DNA of 64,000 nt, taken from positions 997,590 to 1,061,589 of the forward strand of contig NZ_SJPR01000001.1 of the NCBI RefSeq assembly GCF_007859955.1, given 5' to 3'. The notes beneath the pieces were generated by a model. It searched no databases. It saw only the letters and a list, made by a program, of their open reading frames with translations, and had not been told where the DNA came from. Every line of letters starts with the position of its first letter. Positions within the stretch are counted from its first letter, which is position 1. The DNA comes from Botrimarina colliarenosi (GTDB taxonomy: Bacteria; Planctomycetota; Planctomycetia; Pirellulales; Lacipirellulaceae). This document shows, piece after piece, positions 1 through 9,002 of this stretch. A program made the translations under genes and the position numbers.

Positions 1-147
1 ACGGCCAAGTTGGCCCGCCGCGGCTGCCGTTTCCTTGAAGTGCCAGTCGCCTACAACAGCCGCGGCTGGGAAGAAGGCAAGAAGATCGGCCCCCGCGACG
101 CGGTGCGGGCGCTATGGTGCATCGCCCGCTACGCGTTCTGGGACTGA
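1..147 (+). CDS. Glycosyltransferase family 2, C-terminal fragment
   Basis: Only the last 48 codons are present; the 5' part lies outside the window. The frame is open from base 1 to the TGA at 145-147. The tail contains YNSRGWEEGKKIGPRDAVRA followed by LW. This is the signature end of polyprenyl-phosphate-type family 2 glycosyltransferases (consensus GR.YxEGKKIxWRDGxRALW), which move a sugar from a nucleotide donor to a lipid or glycan acceptor at the membrane. The acceptor cannot be told from this fragment. No transmembrane segment is visible in the remaining part. Confidence 0.7.
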   Translation, partial: TAKLARRGCRFLEVPVAYNSRGWEEGKKIGPRDAVRALWCIARYAFWD

Positions 148-200
148 GCTTTAATTCCTCCGCAGCTAACTCTCTCCCCCTTCGGGCGAGGGGATTCACG

Positions 201-1985
201 CTACCACGCGCCGGTCGCTTCGCTCAGCTCGAGCCACTCAGCCTCGAGCGTCTCGCATTCGTCAACGATCTCGGCAAGCTGGGTCTGGAGCTTCTTGATC
301 TTGTCGACGTCGGTCGCGGCCTTCGTTAGCTCTTCGTTGAGTTGCTTCTTTTCATCGTCGAGCTTGGCGATCCGCCGCTCGACCGCCTTGAGGCGTTTCT
401 GTGCGTCGCGGTCGGCCTTGCCGCCCGGCTTGGGGCTGTTGGAGCTGTCGTCAGCGGCGGCGTCCTTCGCTTTGACGCCGGGGGCGACCCGGAGTCCGGC
501 GTCGATCTCCTTCCCGATGCGATAGACATAGTCGTCGTAGCTCGACGGGTAGGCGACGACGCGGCCGCCACCCACCTCGATGACGGACGTTGCCACCTCG
601 TGCATAAAGTGGCGGTCGTGGCTGGTGAAGATCACCGTACCGACATAGCGCTTTAGCGCCTCGGCGAGCGCTTCGACCGTTTCGACATCGAGGTGGTTGC
701 CCGGTTCGTCGAGGACTAGCACGTTGTGCTTCTCGAGCAGCAAGCCGGCGAGCACGAGGCGGGCCCGCTCGCCGCCGCTGAGGACCTTGATCTTCTTCTC
801 AGCGGTCTCGCCCGAGAAGAGAAAGCTGCCGGCGATGGTCTTGATCTGCTGGGTCGTGGTGCCCGGCGTGGCCTGATACTCCAAGTATTCCAGCACCGAC
901 TGGTCGGGCCGCAACGTTGTGTAGACGTGCTGGGCGTAGACGCCCAATTGGCAACCGAAGCCCCACTTCATCTGCCCTTCCTTCACCGGAAGCGATTCGC
1001 AGATCGTCCGCAGGAAGGTGGTCTTGCCCTGGCCGTTGTCGCCGACGATGCCGACGCGCTCGCCATGCTCGATCTCTAACTGGATGTCGGAGGCGATGTC
1101 ACGGTCTTCGTAGCCGATTGTCAGGTTCTCGGCCCGCATCGCGGGTCCCTTACGGGCCTCGACCGCCGGGAACGAGAAGTGGACCCGGGCCTCCTCGCCG
1201 GCGACCTCGATCATCTCGAGCTTCTCGAGCTGCTTCGCCTTGCTACGGGCTTGGCTGGCCGTATTGGCGTTCGCCCGGTTGCTGGCGATGAACTGCTCAA
1301 GCTGTTTCCGTTTGGTGGCGGTCGCCGTGTTGAGCCGTCGGTCGTGCTCGCGGCGTTCTTCGAGGTTCGTGAGGTAGCTCTCGACGTCGCCCGGGAACAT
1401 GGTGAGCGAGCCGCGCGTCAGCTCAAGGGTGTGGTTGCAGGTTGCGCCGAGGAACGACCGGTCGTGCGAAACCACCAGGACGCCCGCCTTGAAGTCCTTG
1501 AGGAAGTGTTCCAGGAGGATCTGGGTCCGCAGGTCGAGAAAGTTGGTCGGCTCGTCGAGGATCAGCAGGTTGGGGTCGTGGAGCAAGAGCGCCGCCAGCT
1601 TGACGCGGGTCTGCCAGCCGCCCGACAGCTCGCGGACGGGGCGCAGCAGCATGTCATCGCCGAGGGCGAAGCGCCACGCCACTTGGCCGCACTTCCAGTC
1701 GGGCTGGCCCGAGTCCCGTTGGAGGAACTCCATGCCGGTCTCGCCGTCGCGGAACGGGTCGTGCTGCCGCAGGTAGCCGAGGCGGAGCTTTTTGCTGCGG
1801 ACGACGTCGCCCGCGTCGAGGTCCTCGTCCCCCAGCAGGATGCGGCAGAGCGTGCTCTTGCCGGCCCCGTTGCGGCCGATCAGGCCGACTTTCTGATCGT
1901 CCGTCAGGGCGCAGGCGGCGCCGTCTAGCAGGACTTGGTGGCCGTAACGCTTGTGGGCGTCTTGGAGACTGAGAACGACGGGCAC
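201..1985 (-). CDS. ABC-F family ATPase (Uup/YdiF-like)
   Basis: Soluble protein with two ABC ATPase domains and no membrane segments, the ABC-F layout associated with ribosome or translation factor roles. From the chosen start: Walker A GRNGAGKST near residue 37, signature LSGGW near 120, Walker B DEPTNFLD near 145, H-loop SHDRSF near 173; a basic linker at about 207-266; second domain with GDNGQGKTT near 315, LSGGE near 402, DEPGNHLD near 426 and SHDRHF near 455. A charged coiled coil fills about 526-581, as in Uup. The reading frame stays open to an ATG at 2207, but the extra 74 residues look non-native (Pro/Arg/Gln rich), so the GTG at 1985, right before PVVLSLQDAHKRYG, is preferred. In the second Walker B the usual Thr is Gly. 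The gene is divergent from the NamZ-like gene. Confidence 0.88.
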   Translation of the reverse strand: MPVVLSLQDAHKRYGHQVLLDGAACALTDDQKVGLIGRNGAGKSTLCRILLGDEDLDAGDVVRSKKLRLGYLRQHDPFRDGETGMEFLQRDSGQPDWKCGQVAWRFALGDDMLLRPVRELSGGWQTRVKLAALLLHDPNLLILDEPTNFLDLRTQILLEHFLKDFKAGVLVVSHDRSFLGATCNHTLELTRGSLTMFPGDVESYLTNLEERREHDRRLNTATATKRKQLEQFIASNRANANTASQARSKAKQLEKLEMIEVAGEEARVHFSFPAVEARKGPAMRAENLTIGYEDRDIASDIQLEIEHGERVGIVGDNGQGKTTFLRTICESLPVKEGQMKWGFGCQLGVYAQHVYTTLRPDQSVLEYLEYQATPGTTTQQIKTIAGSFLFSGETAEKKIKVLSGGERARLVLAGLLLEKHNVLVLDEPGNHLDVETVEALAEALKRYVGTVIFTSHDRHFMHEVATSVIEVGGGRVVAYPSSYDDYVYRIGKEIDAGLRVAPGVKAKDAAADDSSNSPKPGGKADRDAQKRLKAVERRIAKLDDEKKQLNEELTKAATDVDKIKKLQTQLAEIVDECETLEAEWLELSEATGAW

Positions 1986-2209
1986 GGCGGGCGGCAGGCT
2001 GGAGGCGGGGTGTATCGATTGGGACCCACCAGTTTCCCCGCCCTGCGGTTTGCAATCAACGGCGCCGGCAGGGGCCCTGGGCGAGGCGGCAGAGCGATTC
2101 CGTGGAGAACGCCTTTGCGCACGCACTCCGACGACTTGCGTCGCCCACTCATCTGGCCCCTTCGGTCGGTTAGGCTGCTGGGGAAACCCTGACTCCCCGG
2201 AACCCAACG

Positions 2210-3427
2210 ATGCTCCGAATCCACGTCCTGTGCGCCGTGTCGCTTGCTTTGTTTCTGCTCACGCCGGTGTCGGCGGCCCCCCCTGTGTTGCTCGGGGTCG
2301 ATGTCCTGCAGCGGGACGGCTTCGCCCCCCTCCTCGGCAAACGCATCGGCCTGATCACCAACCACACCGGCCTCGACGCCGCGGGACGGACGACGATCGA
2401 CGTGCTGAACGACGCCGACGAGGTGAATCTCGTGCGGCTCTTCGGCCCCGAACATGGCATCCGGGGCGAGCTCGATCAGTCGCAGATCAGCGACGGCACG
2501 GACGGGCCAACCGGCCTGCCGATCGTGAGCCTCTACGGGCCACGCCGCACGCCGGAGCCGGAGCATATGGAGGACCTCGACGCCCTGGTGTTCGACATCC
2601 AGGACATCGGCTGCCGTTTTTACACGTACCCCTCGACGATGAAGCTGGCGATGCGGGCGGCGGCCGACGCGGGGATCACGTTCGTGGTGCTTGATCGGCC
2701 CAACCCGATCGATGGCGCCACGATCGAGGGGCCGATGCGCGACGCCGACGGGGAGTCGTTCGTCGGCTTCCACACGGTCCCGCTGCGTCACGGCCTGACG
2801 CTCGGCGAGTTGGCCAAGCTGTTCAAGAGCGAGGGGGACGAGCGCGGGCCGATCGAGGTCAATCTAGTCGTCGTTCCCTGCGAGGGGTGGAAGCGGGCCG
2901 AGACCTGGGACCGCACCGGGCTGGTCTGGACCGACCCGTCGCCCAACATGCGGCGGCTGACGCAAGCGTTGCTCTACCCCGGCGTCGGCATCATGGAGAC
3001 GACGAACATCTCGGTAGGGCGCGGGACCGATACGCCTTTCGAGGTTTTTGGGGCGCCGTGGATTGAGGACCCGCGTGAATTGGCCGCCGTTCTCAACAAC
3101 GCCAACACGCCCGGCGTACGGTTTGTGCCGCGGTACTTCACGCCGACGGCGAGCAAGTTCGAGGGCGAGCGTTGCGGCGGGGTCGATGTCGTGTTGACCA
3201 ACGCCAAGAAACTCAATGCGGTCGATGCCGGCATGGCGATCGCCGCGACGCTGCGGCGGCTCTACCCCGACGCGTGGGAGACCAAGAATTACAACCGCCT
3301 CTTGATCAACCAGGAGGTCTACCAAGCGGTGGTCGCCGGCGCGTCGGTGGACGAACTGCAAGGGCTCGCCCGCAAGGGGCTCGACGCCTACCGTCAACGA
3401 CGCGCGGCGGTGCTTTTGTATCCCTGA
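2210..3427 (+). CDS. DUF1343 / NamZ-like exo-beta-N-acetylmuramidase (GH171 type)
   Basis: The 405-residue protein starts with a signal peptide (MLRIHVLCAVSLALFLLTPV then SAA). The rest matches the DUF1343 family throughout: GKRIGLITNHTGLD, LFGPEHGIRGE, DALVFDIQDIGCRFYTYPST, VVLDRPNPI, and a GVGIMETTNISVGRGTDTPF block near the C-terminal third. Characterised members (NamZ) release terminal MurNAc from peptidoglycan fragments. The family assignment is strong; the exact substrate is inferred. A muramoyl-alanine amidase lies 2 kb downstream (5514-6524), which fits cell-wall turnover or scavenging of foreign murein. The start ATG is 224 bp from the GTG of the divergent ABC-F gene, so the gap probably holds two promoters. 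Confidence 0.88.
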   Translation: MLRIHVLCAVSLALFLLTPVSAAPPVLLGVDVLQRDGFAPLLGKRIGLITNHTGLDAAGRTTIDVLNDADEVNLVRLFGPEHGIRGELDQSQISDGTDGPTGLPIVSLYGPRRTPEPEHMEDLDALVFDIQDIGCRFYTYPSTMKLAMRAAADAGITFVVLDRPNPIDGATIEGPMRDADGESFVGFHTVPLRHGLTLGELAKLFKSEGDERGPIEVNLVVVPCEGWKRAETWDRTGLVWTDPSPNMRRLTQALLYPGVGIMETTNISVGRGTDTPFEVFGAPWIEDPRELAAVLNNANTPGVRFVPRYFTPTASKFEGERCGGVDVVLTNAKKLNAVDAGMAIAATLRRLYPDAWETKNYNRLLINQEVYQAVVAGASVDELQGLARKGLDAYRQRRAAVLLYP

Positions 3428-3447
3428 ACGCCTTTTCGTGGCGCTGC

Positions 3448-3470
3448 CCGAGGCTAGCGCCTACGGCTCA
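3448..3470. repeat. Interspersed GC-rich repeat, copy 1 (single arm)
   Basis: The sequence beginning ccgaggctagcgcctacggc at 3448 is, read on the minus strand, almost the same as the stretch at 14890-14912 (tgagccgtcggcgctagccg). It lies in the gap between two convergent genes. Role unknown. Confidence 0.45.
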
Positions 3471-3543
3471 TTCTTGCGTGCTTAGGCACGACGGCTTGAG
3501 CATTCATTAGGCGTCATTGGCACGCGTTGTTCCTAGAGGACAG

Positions 3544-5391
3544 CTAGGCGACGCGGGAAGACCGCAAGGCGGAACCAGCCAACATCGCCAACACCATCAG
3601 GACTCCCATCGGCTCTGGAACACTGAGGCTCGGCGGGGTAGTGGCGCCGTAGTTGGCGGCCCAGACATCGTAGTCACCGGCGTCGATCTCGTTGCTGTTG
3701 TCGCCATCGGCGGCGAGGTTCTCGGTCGATCCGAACGAGTCGCGATAGACCGTGTAGTCGGCGGCGTCGACTCGGCCGTCGTCGTTGTAGTCGCCGGCGA
3801 GGCCTGCGGCGAGGACTTCACCGATCAGGGTGAGCGAGAGCGTCTGCTGCTGATCTCCGGGGAGGTCTTCGCCGGAAAGGTCGAGCAGGTAGGTCGCCTC
3901 GAACAGGCCGGCGTTGCTGGTGTCCAGGAACACGTTCATCAGCCCAATCATTCCCTGCTCGATACCCGTGGGGAGCATACTGAGGAAGGAAAAGACGCCG
4001 AGGTCTCCAGCAACCGCCGAGACGCTATCCAGGTCCAAATCGGAGGCGTTGGTGGGACCTCCGAGCCCGTCGAAGTTCGTGATGGCAAAAACTTCTTGTA
4101 CGATCGTGCTCCCCTCTAATTCAAACGCGCTGCTACCGACATCGACCTGGCCAAAGTCGATCGTAATGTCCGTCACAATCTCATTGCTCGCAAATGAAGC
4201 AACGGGGTGGCTGAGCACGCTGAACGAGAGATCGACCACATCGTTGCCGTCGTTCGCCCCGCGGCCGCCGCCGCCGCCGCTCGTGATGTCGAGATTGTCA
4301 ATGACGACCGTCCCGGTGAAGTCCCCCGCCGTCGAGGTCGAGACGTTGAGGCCCGCGTTGAAGGTGTCGACAACGCCGGTCGCGACATTCATGGCGACCG
4401 GCCGGGCGTACTCGCCCGCATCGGTGAAGGCGGTGCCCGTCGCGGTGACCTGGTAGTAGGTGCCGTCGAGGCCGGCCTTGTTCAGGCCGATCGCCACTTG
4501 GCTCGGCGCCGAGCCGCCGACGTAGACGCGGCCCAGGTCGAGCGACTGCGTCGAGACCCCCGACGACAAAGCCGTCGTCCCGGCGATCGATAGGCGGGTG
4601 TCATTCGACTGATCAACGAAGAGGCTCCAGACGTACTCGGGATGATCGATAAACGGATTCCGGTTGTGCTGGTAGCTGTCGAAGATGATGTCGTTGCGGC
4701 GGCGTTCGAAGTCGTCCGGCGCGGCGCGGTAGTGCCAGTCGAGCAGGCTGGCGAGGTTGCCGAGCGATCCGGACGAGGTCGAGGGGTTTCCGTTCGAGAG
4801 CTCGAGGTCGGTCGTGGACGAGTCCGACCCGTCGTACCGCACGGCCATATAGAACTCGGCCCGGGCGATCATGCCGGCGTCGGCGTCGCCGGGGTACCAG
4901 TAGTCCCCTTGATACCCGTAGGGGTTGCCGTAGTTTCCGCCGAAGTTTGCGTTGCTGCGCTGGCTGTTGATCGAGTTGTCGGAAGGACGCAAATGGTGCA
5001 TGTCGCTTGTGTCGGGCCCCGATGAACCGACGCCGCGGCTTTGCGGCCAGGTGTGTTCACGGTTCCAGGAATTGCCGCTGTCCCAACCGGGGATGCTGCC
5101 ATTGGGGTTGATCGCCGCGACGTTGAGCGACGTCCGATCGTAGACCAGGAGCATCCGTCCCGGGTTGTTGGGGTCGGCGTCGGTGACCTGGAGGATCGAC
5201 CGCAAGGAGTCGTACGAATAGACCGTGTGCCCATCGATGATGTCGTGCAGGTTCGACTTGAGCGTCGCCCCCGTGCCCGTGGCGCTGCTGTAGTACCCGG
5301 CCGGGGCGTCCCAGGGCCCCGCCACGGCCAGCGCCGCCCACAAGACGATCGCGTGCGCGAAAACGAGGGTGCGGGCAGTTACAGTGGGCAT
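3544..5391 (-). CDS. Secreted endonuclease I family protein with dockerin-like repeats and PEP-CTERM anchor
   Basis: 615 residues from the ATG at 5391, which begins a clean signal peptide (MPTVTARTLVFAHAIVLWAA). The frame extends to 5457, but those 22 residues precede the signal. An endonuclease I (PF04231) domain spans about 30-240, with the catalytic-type WNREHTWPQSRG near 108-119 and SDMHHLRPSDNSINSQRSN near 129-147. These carry the His and Asn expected for the beta-beta-alpha metal site of periplasmic or extracellular non-specific nucleases. The middle is beta-rich and unassigned. Near the C-terminus are two calcium-loop repeats (GDYNDDGRVDAADYTVYRD, then DGDNSNEIDAGDYDVW), then VPEP, a hydrophobic stretch and a basic tail (RSSRVA), the PEP-CTERM signal. 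Likely exported and anchored or released; probably degrades external DNA. Confidence 0.85.
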   Translation of the reverse strand: MPTVTARTLVFAHAIVLWAALAVAGPWDAPAGYYSSATGTGATLKSNLHDIIDGHTVYSYDSLRSILQVTDADPNNPGRMLLVYDRTSLNVAAINPNGSIPGWDSGNSWNREHTWPQSRGVGSSGPDTSDMHHLRPSDNSINSQRSNANFGGNYGNPYGYQGDYWYPGDADAGMIARAEFYMAVRYDGSDSSTTDLELSNGNPSTSSGSLGNLASLLDWHYRAAPDDFERRRNDIIFDSYQHNRNPFIDHPEYVWSLFVDQSNDTRLSIAGTTALSSGVSTQSLDLGRVYVGGSAPSQVAIGLNKAGLDGTYYQVTATGTAFTDAGEYARPVAMNVATGVVDTFNAGLNVSTSTAGDFTGTVVIDNLDITSGGGGGRGANDGNDVVDLSFSVLSHPVASFASNEIVTDITIDFGQVDVGSSAFELEGSTIVQEVFAITNFDGLGGPTNASDLDLDSVSAVAGDLGVFSFLSMLPTGIEQGMIGLMNVFLDTSNAGLFEATYLLDLSGEDLPGDQQQTLSLTLIGEVLAAGLAGDYNDDGRVDAADYTVYRDSFGSTENLAADGDNSNEIDAGDYDVWAANYGATTPPSLSVPEPMGVLMVLAMLAGSALRSSRVA

Positions 5392-5501
5392 AGAGGGCGG
5401 GGCGTTTAGGGCGGGAGTCCAAACCTCCCATTGTCGCAGGACGCCCAAGTCTTGCAACGCTCTCGCAATACAAATGCGCCAAGACGTAACAAAGAAGTGG
5501 A

Positions 5502-5507
5502 AGGGAG
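5502..5507 (+). promoter_or_regulatory. Shine-Dalgarno site that fixes a TTG start
   Basis: AGGGAG lies 6 nt before the TTG at 5514. No ATG or GTG with a comparable site begins the signal peptide, so this supports the rare TTG start of the amidase gene. Confidence 0.6.
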
Positions 5508-5513
5508 ATTTCC

Positions 5514-6524
5514 TTGCGCACGGTAGTTATCGGCCTGCTCAGCCTCTTGGGAATCGCCGCCCCGAATGGTTCTCCTTCGGCCCTCGCCGCGACGCCCGGC
5601 GAGCCACTCCCCCGCACCGGGGACGAAATCGTCGTCTGCGGACAGCTGTTCCACACGACCGCGCCGGTCGTCACCTGGATGGACCCGGGTGGCTACGACG
5701 CCTACCGCGTCGAGCGGCGGTTCGCCCCCTACGAAGAGTCCGACTGGCGAGCCAGTGAAACCGCCGCCAAGCTCGACAGCCCCAATCGCTACGGCCTCCG
5801 TAAAGAGAAGCTGACGCCCGAGCAGATCGAGAAGGTCCGGGGCGGCGGCTGGTCGCTCGACGAGTTGCAGGACGTCGTCGATCAATTCGTCATGCACTAC
5901 GACGTCTGCGGCGTGAGCCGGCAGTGCTTCAAAATCTTGCACGACCACCGCTGTCTGAGCGTCCATTTCATGCTCGATGTCGACGGCACGATCTATCAGA
6001 CGCTCGACCTGAAGGAGCGCGCCTGGCACGCTACCACCAGCAACGGCCGTTCGATCGGCATCGAGATCGCCCAGATCGGCGCCTACACGGCCAAGTCGCG
6101 CGGGACGCTCGACCAGTGGTACACCAAGGACGCCGAGGGGTTGATGCGGCTCACCTTCCCCCAGTGGCTGCAGACCGGCCTGCGGACCGAAAACTTCGTC
6201 GGTCATCCCGCCCGGCCCGAGATCGTTGTTGGCGAGATCCAGAACACCCTGCTGTATCAGTACGACTTCACGCCGCAGCAGTATGACTCGCTTACGAAGC
6301 TCACCGCCACGCTCTGTCGGGTCTTCCCGAAGCTGACTTGCGAGTACCCGTCCGACGAAGCGGGCCAGGTCATCCCGCACGTCCTTCCCGAGGCGCAGCT
6401 ACGCGACTACCAAGGGCTGTTGGGTCACTACCACATCCAAGAGAACAAGACCGACCCCGGCCCGGCGTTCGACTGGCCCCGGGTTGCGGACGGCGCGAAG
6501 AAACTGATGGCTGACGCCGAGTGA
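5514..6524 (+). CDS. Exported N-acetylmuramoyl-L-alanine amidase (Amidase_2 fold)
   Basis: 336 residues, TTG start with a good ribosome site. A signal peptide (MRTVVIGLLSLLGIAAPNG) is followed by an Amidase_2/PGRP-type domain at about 125-320. Visible family features are FVMHYDV (first zinc His), CFKILHDHRCLSVHFMLDV, AWHATTSNGRSIGIEIAQIG and a late GHYHIQENKTDPGPAFDW block, which supplies the last His and the Lys/Asp triad positions. It should cut the bond between MurNAc and the stem peptide in the periplasm or outside the cell. The N-terminal 100 residues before the domain are unassigned. The product would complement the NamZ-like muramidase at 2210-3427. The gene is followed within 4 nt of its stop by a 15-bp tandem duplication. 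Confidence 0.85.
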   Translation: MRTVVIGLLSLLGIAAPNGSPSALAATPGEPLPRTGDEIVVCGQLFHTTAPVVTWMDPGGYDAYRVERRFAPYEESDWRASETAAKLDSPNRYGLRKEKLTPEQIEKVRGGGWSLDELQDVVDQFVMHYDVCGVSRQCFKILHDHRCLSVHFMLDVDGTIYQTLDLKERAWHATTSNGRSIGIEIAQIGAYTAKSRGTLDQWYTKDAEGLMRLTFPQWLQTGLRTENFVGHPARPEIVVGEIQNTLLYQYDFTPQQYDSLTKLTATLCRVFPKLTCEYPSDEAGQVIPHVLPEAQLRDYQGLLGHYHIQENKTDPGPAFDWPRVADGAKKLMADAE

Positions 6525-6527
6525 CCC

Positions 6528-6557
6528 GGCCCCCAGCGCCCTGGCCCCCGGCGCAGT
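6528..6557. repeat. 15-bp tandem duplication after the amidase stop
   Basis: ggcccccagcgccct (6528-6542) is followed directly by ggcccccggcgcagt (6543-6557). It starts 4 nt after the stop codon. Confidence 0.55.
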
Positions 6558-6653
6558 CTTCGGCCGAGACTCCACGCGGTTGAGTGATATCGCGCGCAGG
6601 CGTGGGCAAGTCGTTGCCCGCGATGGCGGCCGCGATGACGGGGAGTTCTCGGA

Positions 6654-6675
6654 CGAGTGCTACTCGAGTGCTACT
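6654..6675. repeat. 11-bp tandem duplication at the oxidoreductase stop codon
   Basis: cgagtgctact occurs twice in a row (6654-6664, 6665-6675); the second copy covers the stop codon of the minus-strand gene ending at 6671. Confidence 0.6.
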
Positions 6676-7846
6676 CGACGGCGGCGACGTTTTGCCACGA
6701 GCCCGCGGCGACAGACGCCTCGACCGCTTCGAGGACGGCGACACACTGGGCGCCGTCGCGGAAGTCGGGCGCCACGTCATCGCCGCTGGCGATCGCTTGG
6801 AGCAGGTCGTAGACCCCGTGGACGAAGCTGTGCTCGTAGCCGAGCAGATGCCCGGGCGGCCACCACGCGCCGACATAGGGATGGTCCGACTCGGTCGCCA
6901 TGATCCGGCGAAACCCCTGGCGGGCGGTCGGGTCGTCGGTGGAATAGTACTCCAGGACGTTCATGTCCTCGAAGTTCCACACCAGCGAGCCACGGCTCCC
7001 CGACACCTCGAATCGGTTGAAGTTCTTGCGGCCGGGGGCCATGCGCGTCGCTTCGAACGTGCCGATGGCGCCCCCCGCGAAGCGGGCGAGGAAGATCGAC
7101 GCGTCGTCGACGGTGACCTTCCCTTTGCCCTTGGCGCCCGCCGCGCCCGAGGCGCCGACGCCCGACCCCGAACCGTCCGGGTAGGGGCGTTCCTCGACGA
7201 AGGTCTTCATGTCGCCGACCACCTGCGTGATCTCGTCGCCGGTGATGAAGCGTGCGAGGTCGATTGCGTGGGCGTTGAGGTCGCCGTGGGCGCCCGAGCC
7301 GGCGATCGACTTGTCCATCCGCCAGCTGTAGGGGCTCTCGGGATCGACGAGCCAGTCTTGCAGGTAAGTGGCGCGCCACTGGCGGACCTCGCCGATCTCG
7401 CCCGCCTCGACCATCTGCCGGGCCAGCGACACGGCGGGGCAGCGTCGGTAATTGAAGTTCACCATGTGCCGAACGCCTGCTTCGCGGACCGCGGCGAGCA
7501 TCTTGAGGGCGTCGGCGAGCGAGTTAGCCAGCGGCTTCTCGCAAAAGACGTGCTTGCCCGCCTTGGCGGCGGCGATCGATATCAACGCGTGGGTGTCGCC
7601 CGGCGTGCAGACGTCCACGAGGCCGATGTCATCGGCGGCGACGACGTCTTGCCAATCGGTCTCGGCCCGTTCCCAGCCGAACTGCTCGGCGAAGGCCTGG
7701 GTGCCGGCCAGGTCGCGCGAGCAGACCGCCTTCATGACGGGCCGGACGGCCGGATCAAAGAACTTGCCGACCTGGAGGTAGGCGTTCGAGTGCGCCTTGC
7801 CCATGAAGCGGGCGCCGATCATCGCGACGTTGATTGTGCTTGCCAT
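6671..7846 (-). CDS. Gfo/Idh/MocA family oxidoreductase
   Basis: About 391 residues from the ATG at 7846 (MASTINVAMIGARFMGKAHS); a longer form from 7897 adds 17 residues with no family look. The N-terminal Rossmann fold has a variant dinucleotide loop, GARFMG rather than GxGxxG. It is followed by the family signature CEKPLANSLADALKM and, further on, GSGAHGDLNAHAIDLARFI, with the Lys of EKP and the downstream His as the usual catalytic pair. Members are NAD(P)-dependent dehydrogenases acting on sugars, inositols or related polyols; planctomycetes have many and the substrate cannot be read from the sequence. A Gly/Ala/Lys-rich loop around 225-240 (GSGSGVGASGAAGAKGKGK) is an odd insertion. Cytoplasmic, monocistronic by spacing. 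Confidence 0.86.
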   Translation of the reverse strand: MASTINVAMIGARFMGKAHSNAYLQVGKFFDPAVRPVMKAVCSRDLAGTQAFAEQFGWERAETDWQDVVAADDIGLVDVCTPGDTHALISIAAAKAGKHVFCEKPLANSLADALKMLAAVREAGVRHMVNFNYRRCPAVSLARQMVEAGEIGEVRQWRATYLQDWLVDPESPYSWRMDKSIAGSGAHGDLNAHAIDLARFITGDEITQVVGDMKTFVEERPYPDGSGSGVGASGAAGAKGKGKVTVDDASIFLARFAGGAIGTFEATRMAPGRKNFNRFEVSGSRGSLVWNFEDMNVLEYYSTDDPTARQGFRRIMATESDHPYVGAWWPPGHLLGYEHSFVHGVYDLLQAIASGDDVAPDFRDGAQCVAVLEAVEASVAAGSWQNVAAVE

Positions 7847-7990
7847 GTCGCTGCGGGATGAGGTGAAGGTCGTGGTACGGCTGAAAGGGGCATCCATCGT
7901 ACCAGACCGCTCCCCGCTGGGCAGGTAGCCGATAGCGGCGTAGCGACCTCGCAGTTAGAGACGGCTCACTCTCGGCCCGTTCTGCCCCCT

Positions 7991-8022
7991 ATCGGGGCCA
8001 GTTCTAATCGGGGCCAGTTCTA
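7991..8022. repeat. Perfect 16-bp tandem duplication over the transglutaminase stop
   Basis: atcggggccagttcta is present at 7991-8006 and again at 8007-8022 with no mismatch; the second copy supplies the TAG stop (8020-8022, minus strand). Confidence 0.7.
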
Positions 8023-8817
8023 AGAGGGCGCCGAAGCGAGCCTTACGACCTCGACTTCCATTCGCAGCAGATCGACCGGATCGCCGAACTGGTTGTAGAC
8101 CGCCACGTCAGCCGCGTCGCGGCCGTAGGCGATGGCGACCCGCCCCCCCTCAAGATTCGGCTGGGTCGGGTCGAACGTGTACCACCGCCCGCCGACGTAG
8201 GCCTCGAACCAGGCGTGCAGGTCCATCGGCTGCAGCGATTCGAGATACCCCACCACCATCCGGGCCGGGATCGCCAGCGCCCGGCAGAGGGCGATCCCGA
8301 GGTGCGCCATATCACGGCAGACCGCCTCGGTCCGCTGGTTCACTTCCGTGGCGCTGATGATCTGCTGCCCCGATCCCGGGACGTATTGCAGGGCGCCGCG
8401 GATGTAGTCGACGATCGCCGCGCACTGGTTGTAGCCCGGCGCCCACCCCATGGCGAGCGAAGCGGCCATCATGGTGAAGCGGTCCGATTCGCAGTACCGG
8501 CTCGGTAGCAAGAACGGCAGCGTCTCGTCGGGCAGCGATTGCACTTCGATGAACGGCAAGCCGTAGCCCGTGTCGGCGGCGTCGGCCGCCTCGATATCGG
8601 CCGAGGTGCGGATCGAGAACCGACCCATCGGAGCAACCAGACGCTGGCACAGATTGCCAAACGGGTCGGTGAACTCGACCGCCGGGACGCTGGGCGTCAG
8701 GACGTACTGCTCGCGGGCGACCCACTGCTGGGCGCCGCTCCGAGGGCGCAGCATCAGGATGAAGGGCGTCGGGGTCGAGGAGTCAAACTCGAGCAGGCAG
8801 GAAGCGTGCAGCCACAT
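8020..8817 (-). CDS. Transglutaminase-like cysteine protease family protein
   Basis: 265 residues, ATG at 8817. The N-terminal 100 residues form the beta-rich lead domain seen in bacterial transglutaminase-like proteins ([19 protein letters not shown]). The core follows with the papain-like triad in order: Cys in [18 protein letters not shown], His in [20 protein letters not shown] and Asp in the FDPTQP of the same block. The fold is clear. Bacterial members act as proteases, amidases or crosslinkers and the substrate is unknown. No signal peptide is seen, so it is probably cytoplasmic. The stop codon lies inside a perfect 16-bp tandem duplication. Confidence 0.83.
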   Translation of the reverse strand: MWLHASCLLEFDSSTPTPFILMLRPRSGAQQWVAREQYVLTPSVPAVEFTDPFGNLCQRLVAPMGRFSIRTSADIEAADAADTGYGLPFIEVQSLPDETLPFLLPSRYCESDRFTMMAASLAMGWAPGYNQCAAIVDYIRGALQYVPGSGQQIISATEVNQRTEAVCRDMAHLGIALCRALAIPARMVVGYLESLQPMDLHAWFEAYVGGRWYTFDPTQPNLEGGRVAIAYGRDAADVAVYNQFGDPVDLLRMEVEVVRLASAPS

Positions 8818-9002
8818 GGCGGGGTCGGTTTGGGAGGACGCAGAACGAGAGAGACCGTCGCTTTAGTTTAGTGGCGGGGAAGAGGCGCCGCCCCTTCGCC
8901 CCCCCGATGAATCGGAAATTCCCTTCGGAATCTCCGTCGGAGGCGCCTCCATTCAGAGGGGTTCTCCCCCGCCCCCGGCGGGAATTGCTATCTTCTGCGG
9001 TC

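Noticed and set aside
8871..9002. N-terminal extension of the acyltransferase
   Set aside because: Low-complexity Arg/Pro-rich, lies in the divergent promoter region and does not continue the family N-terminus.
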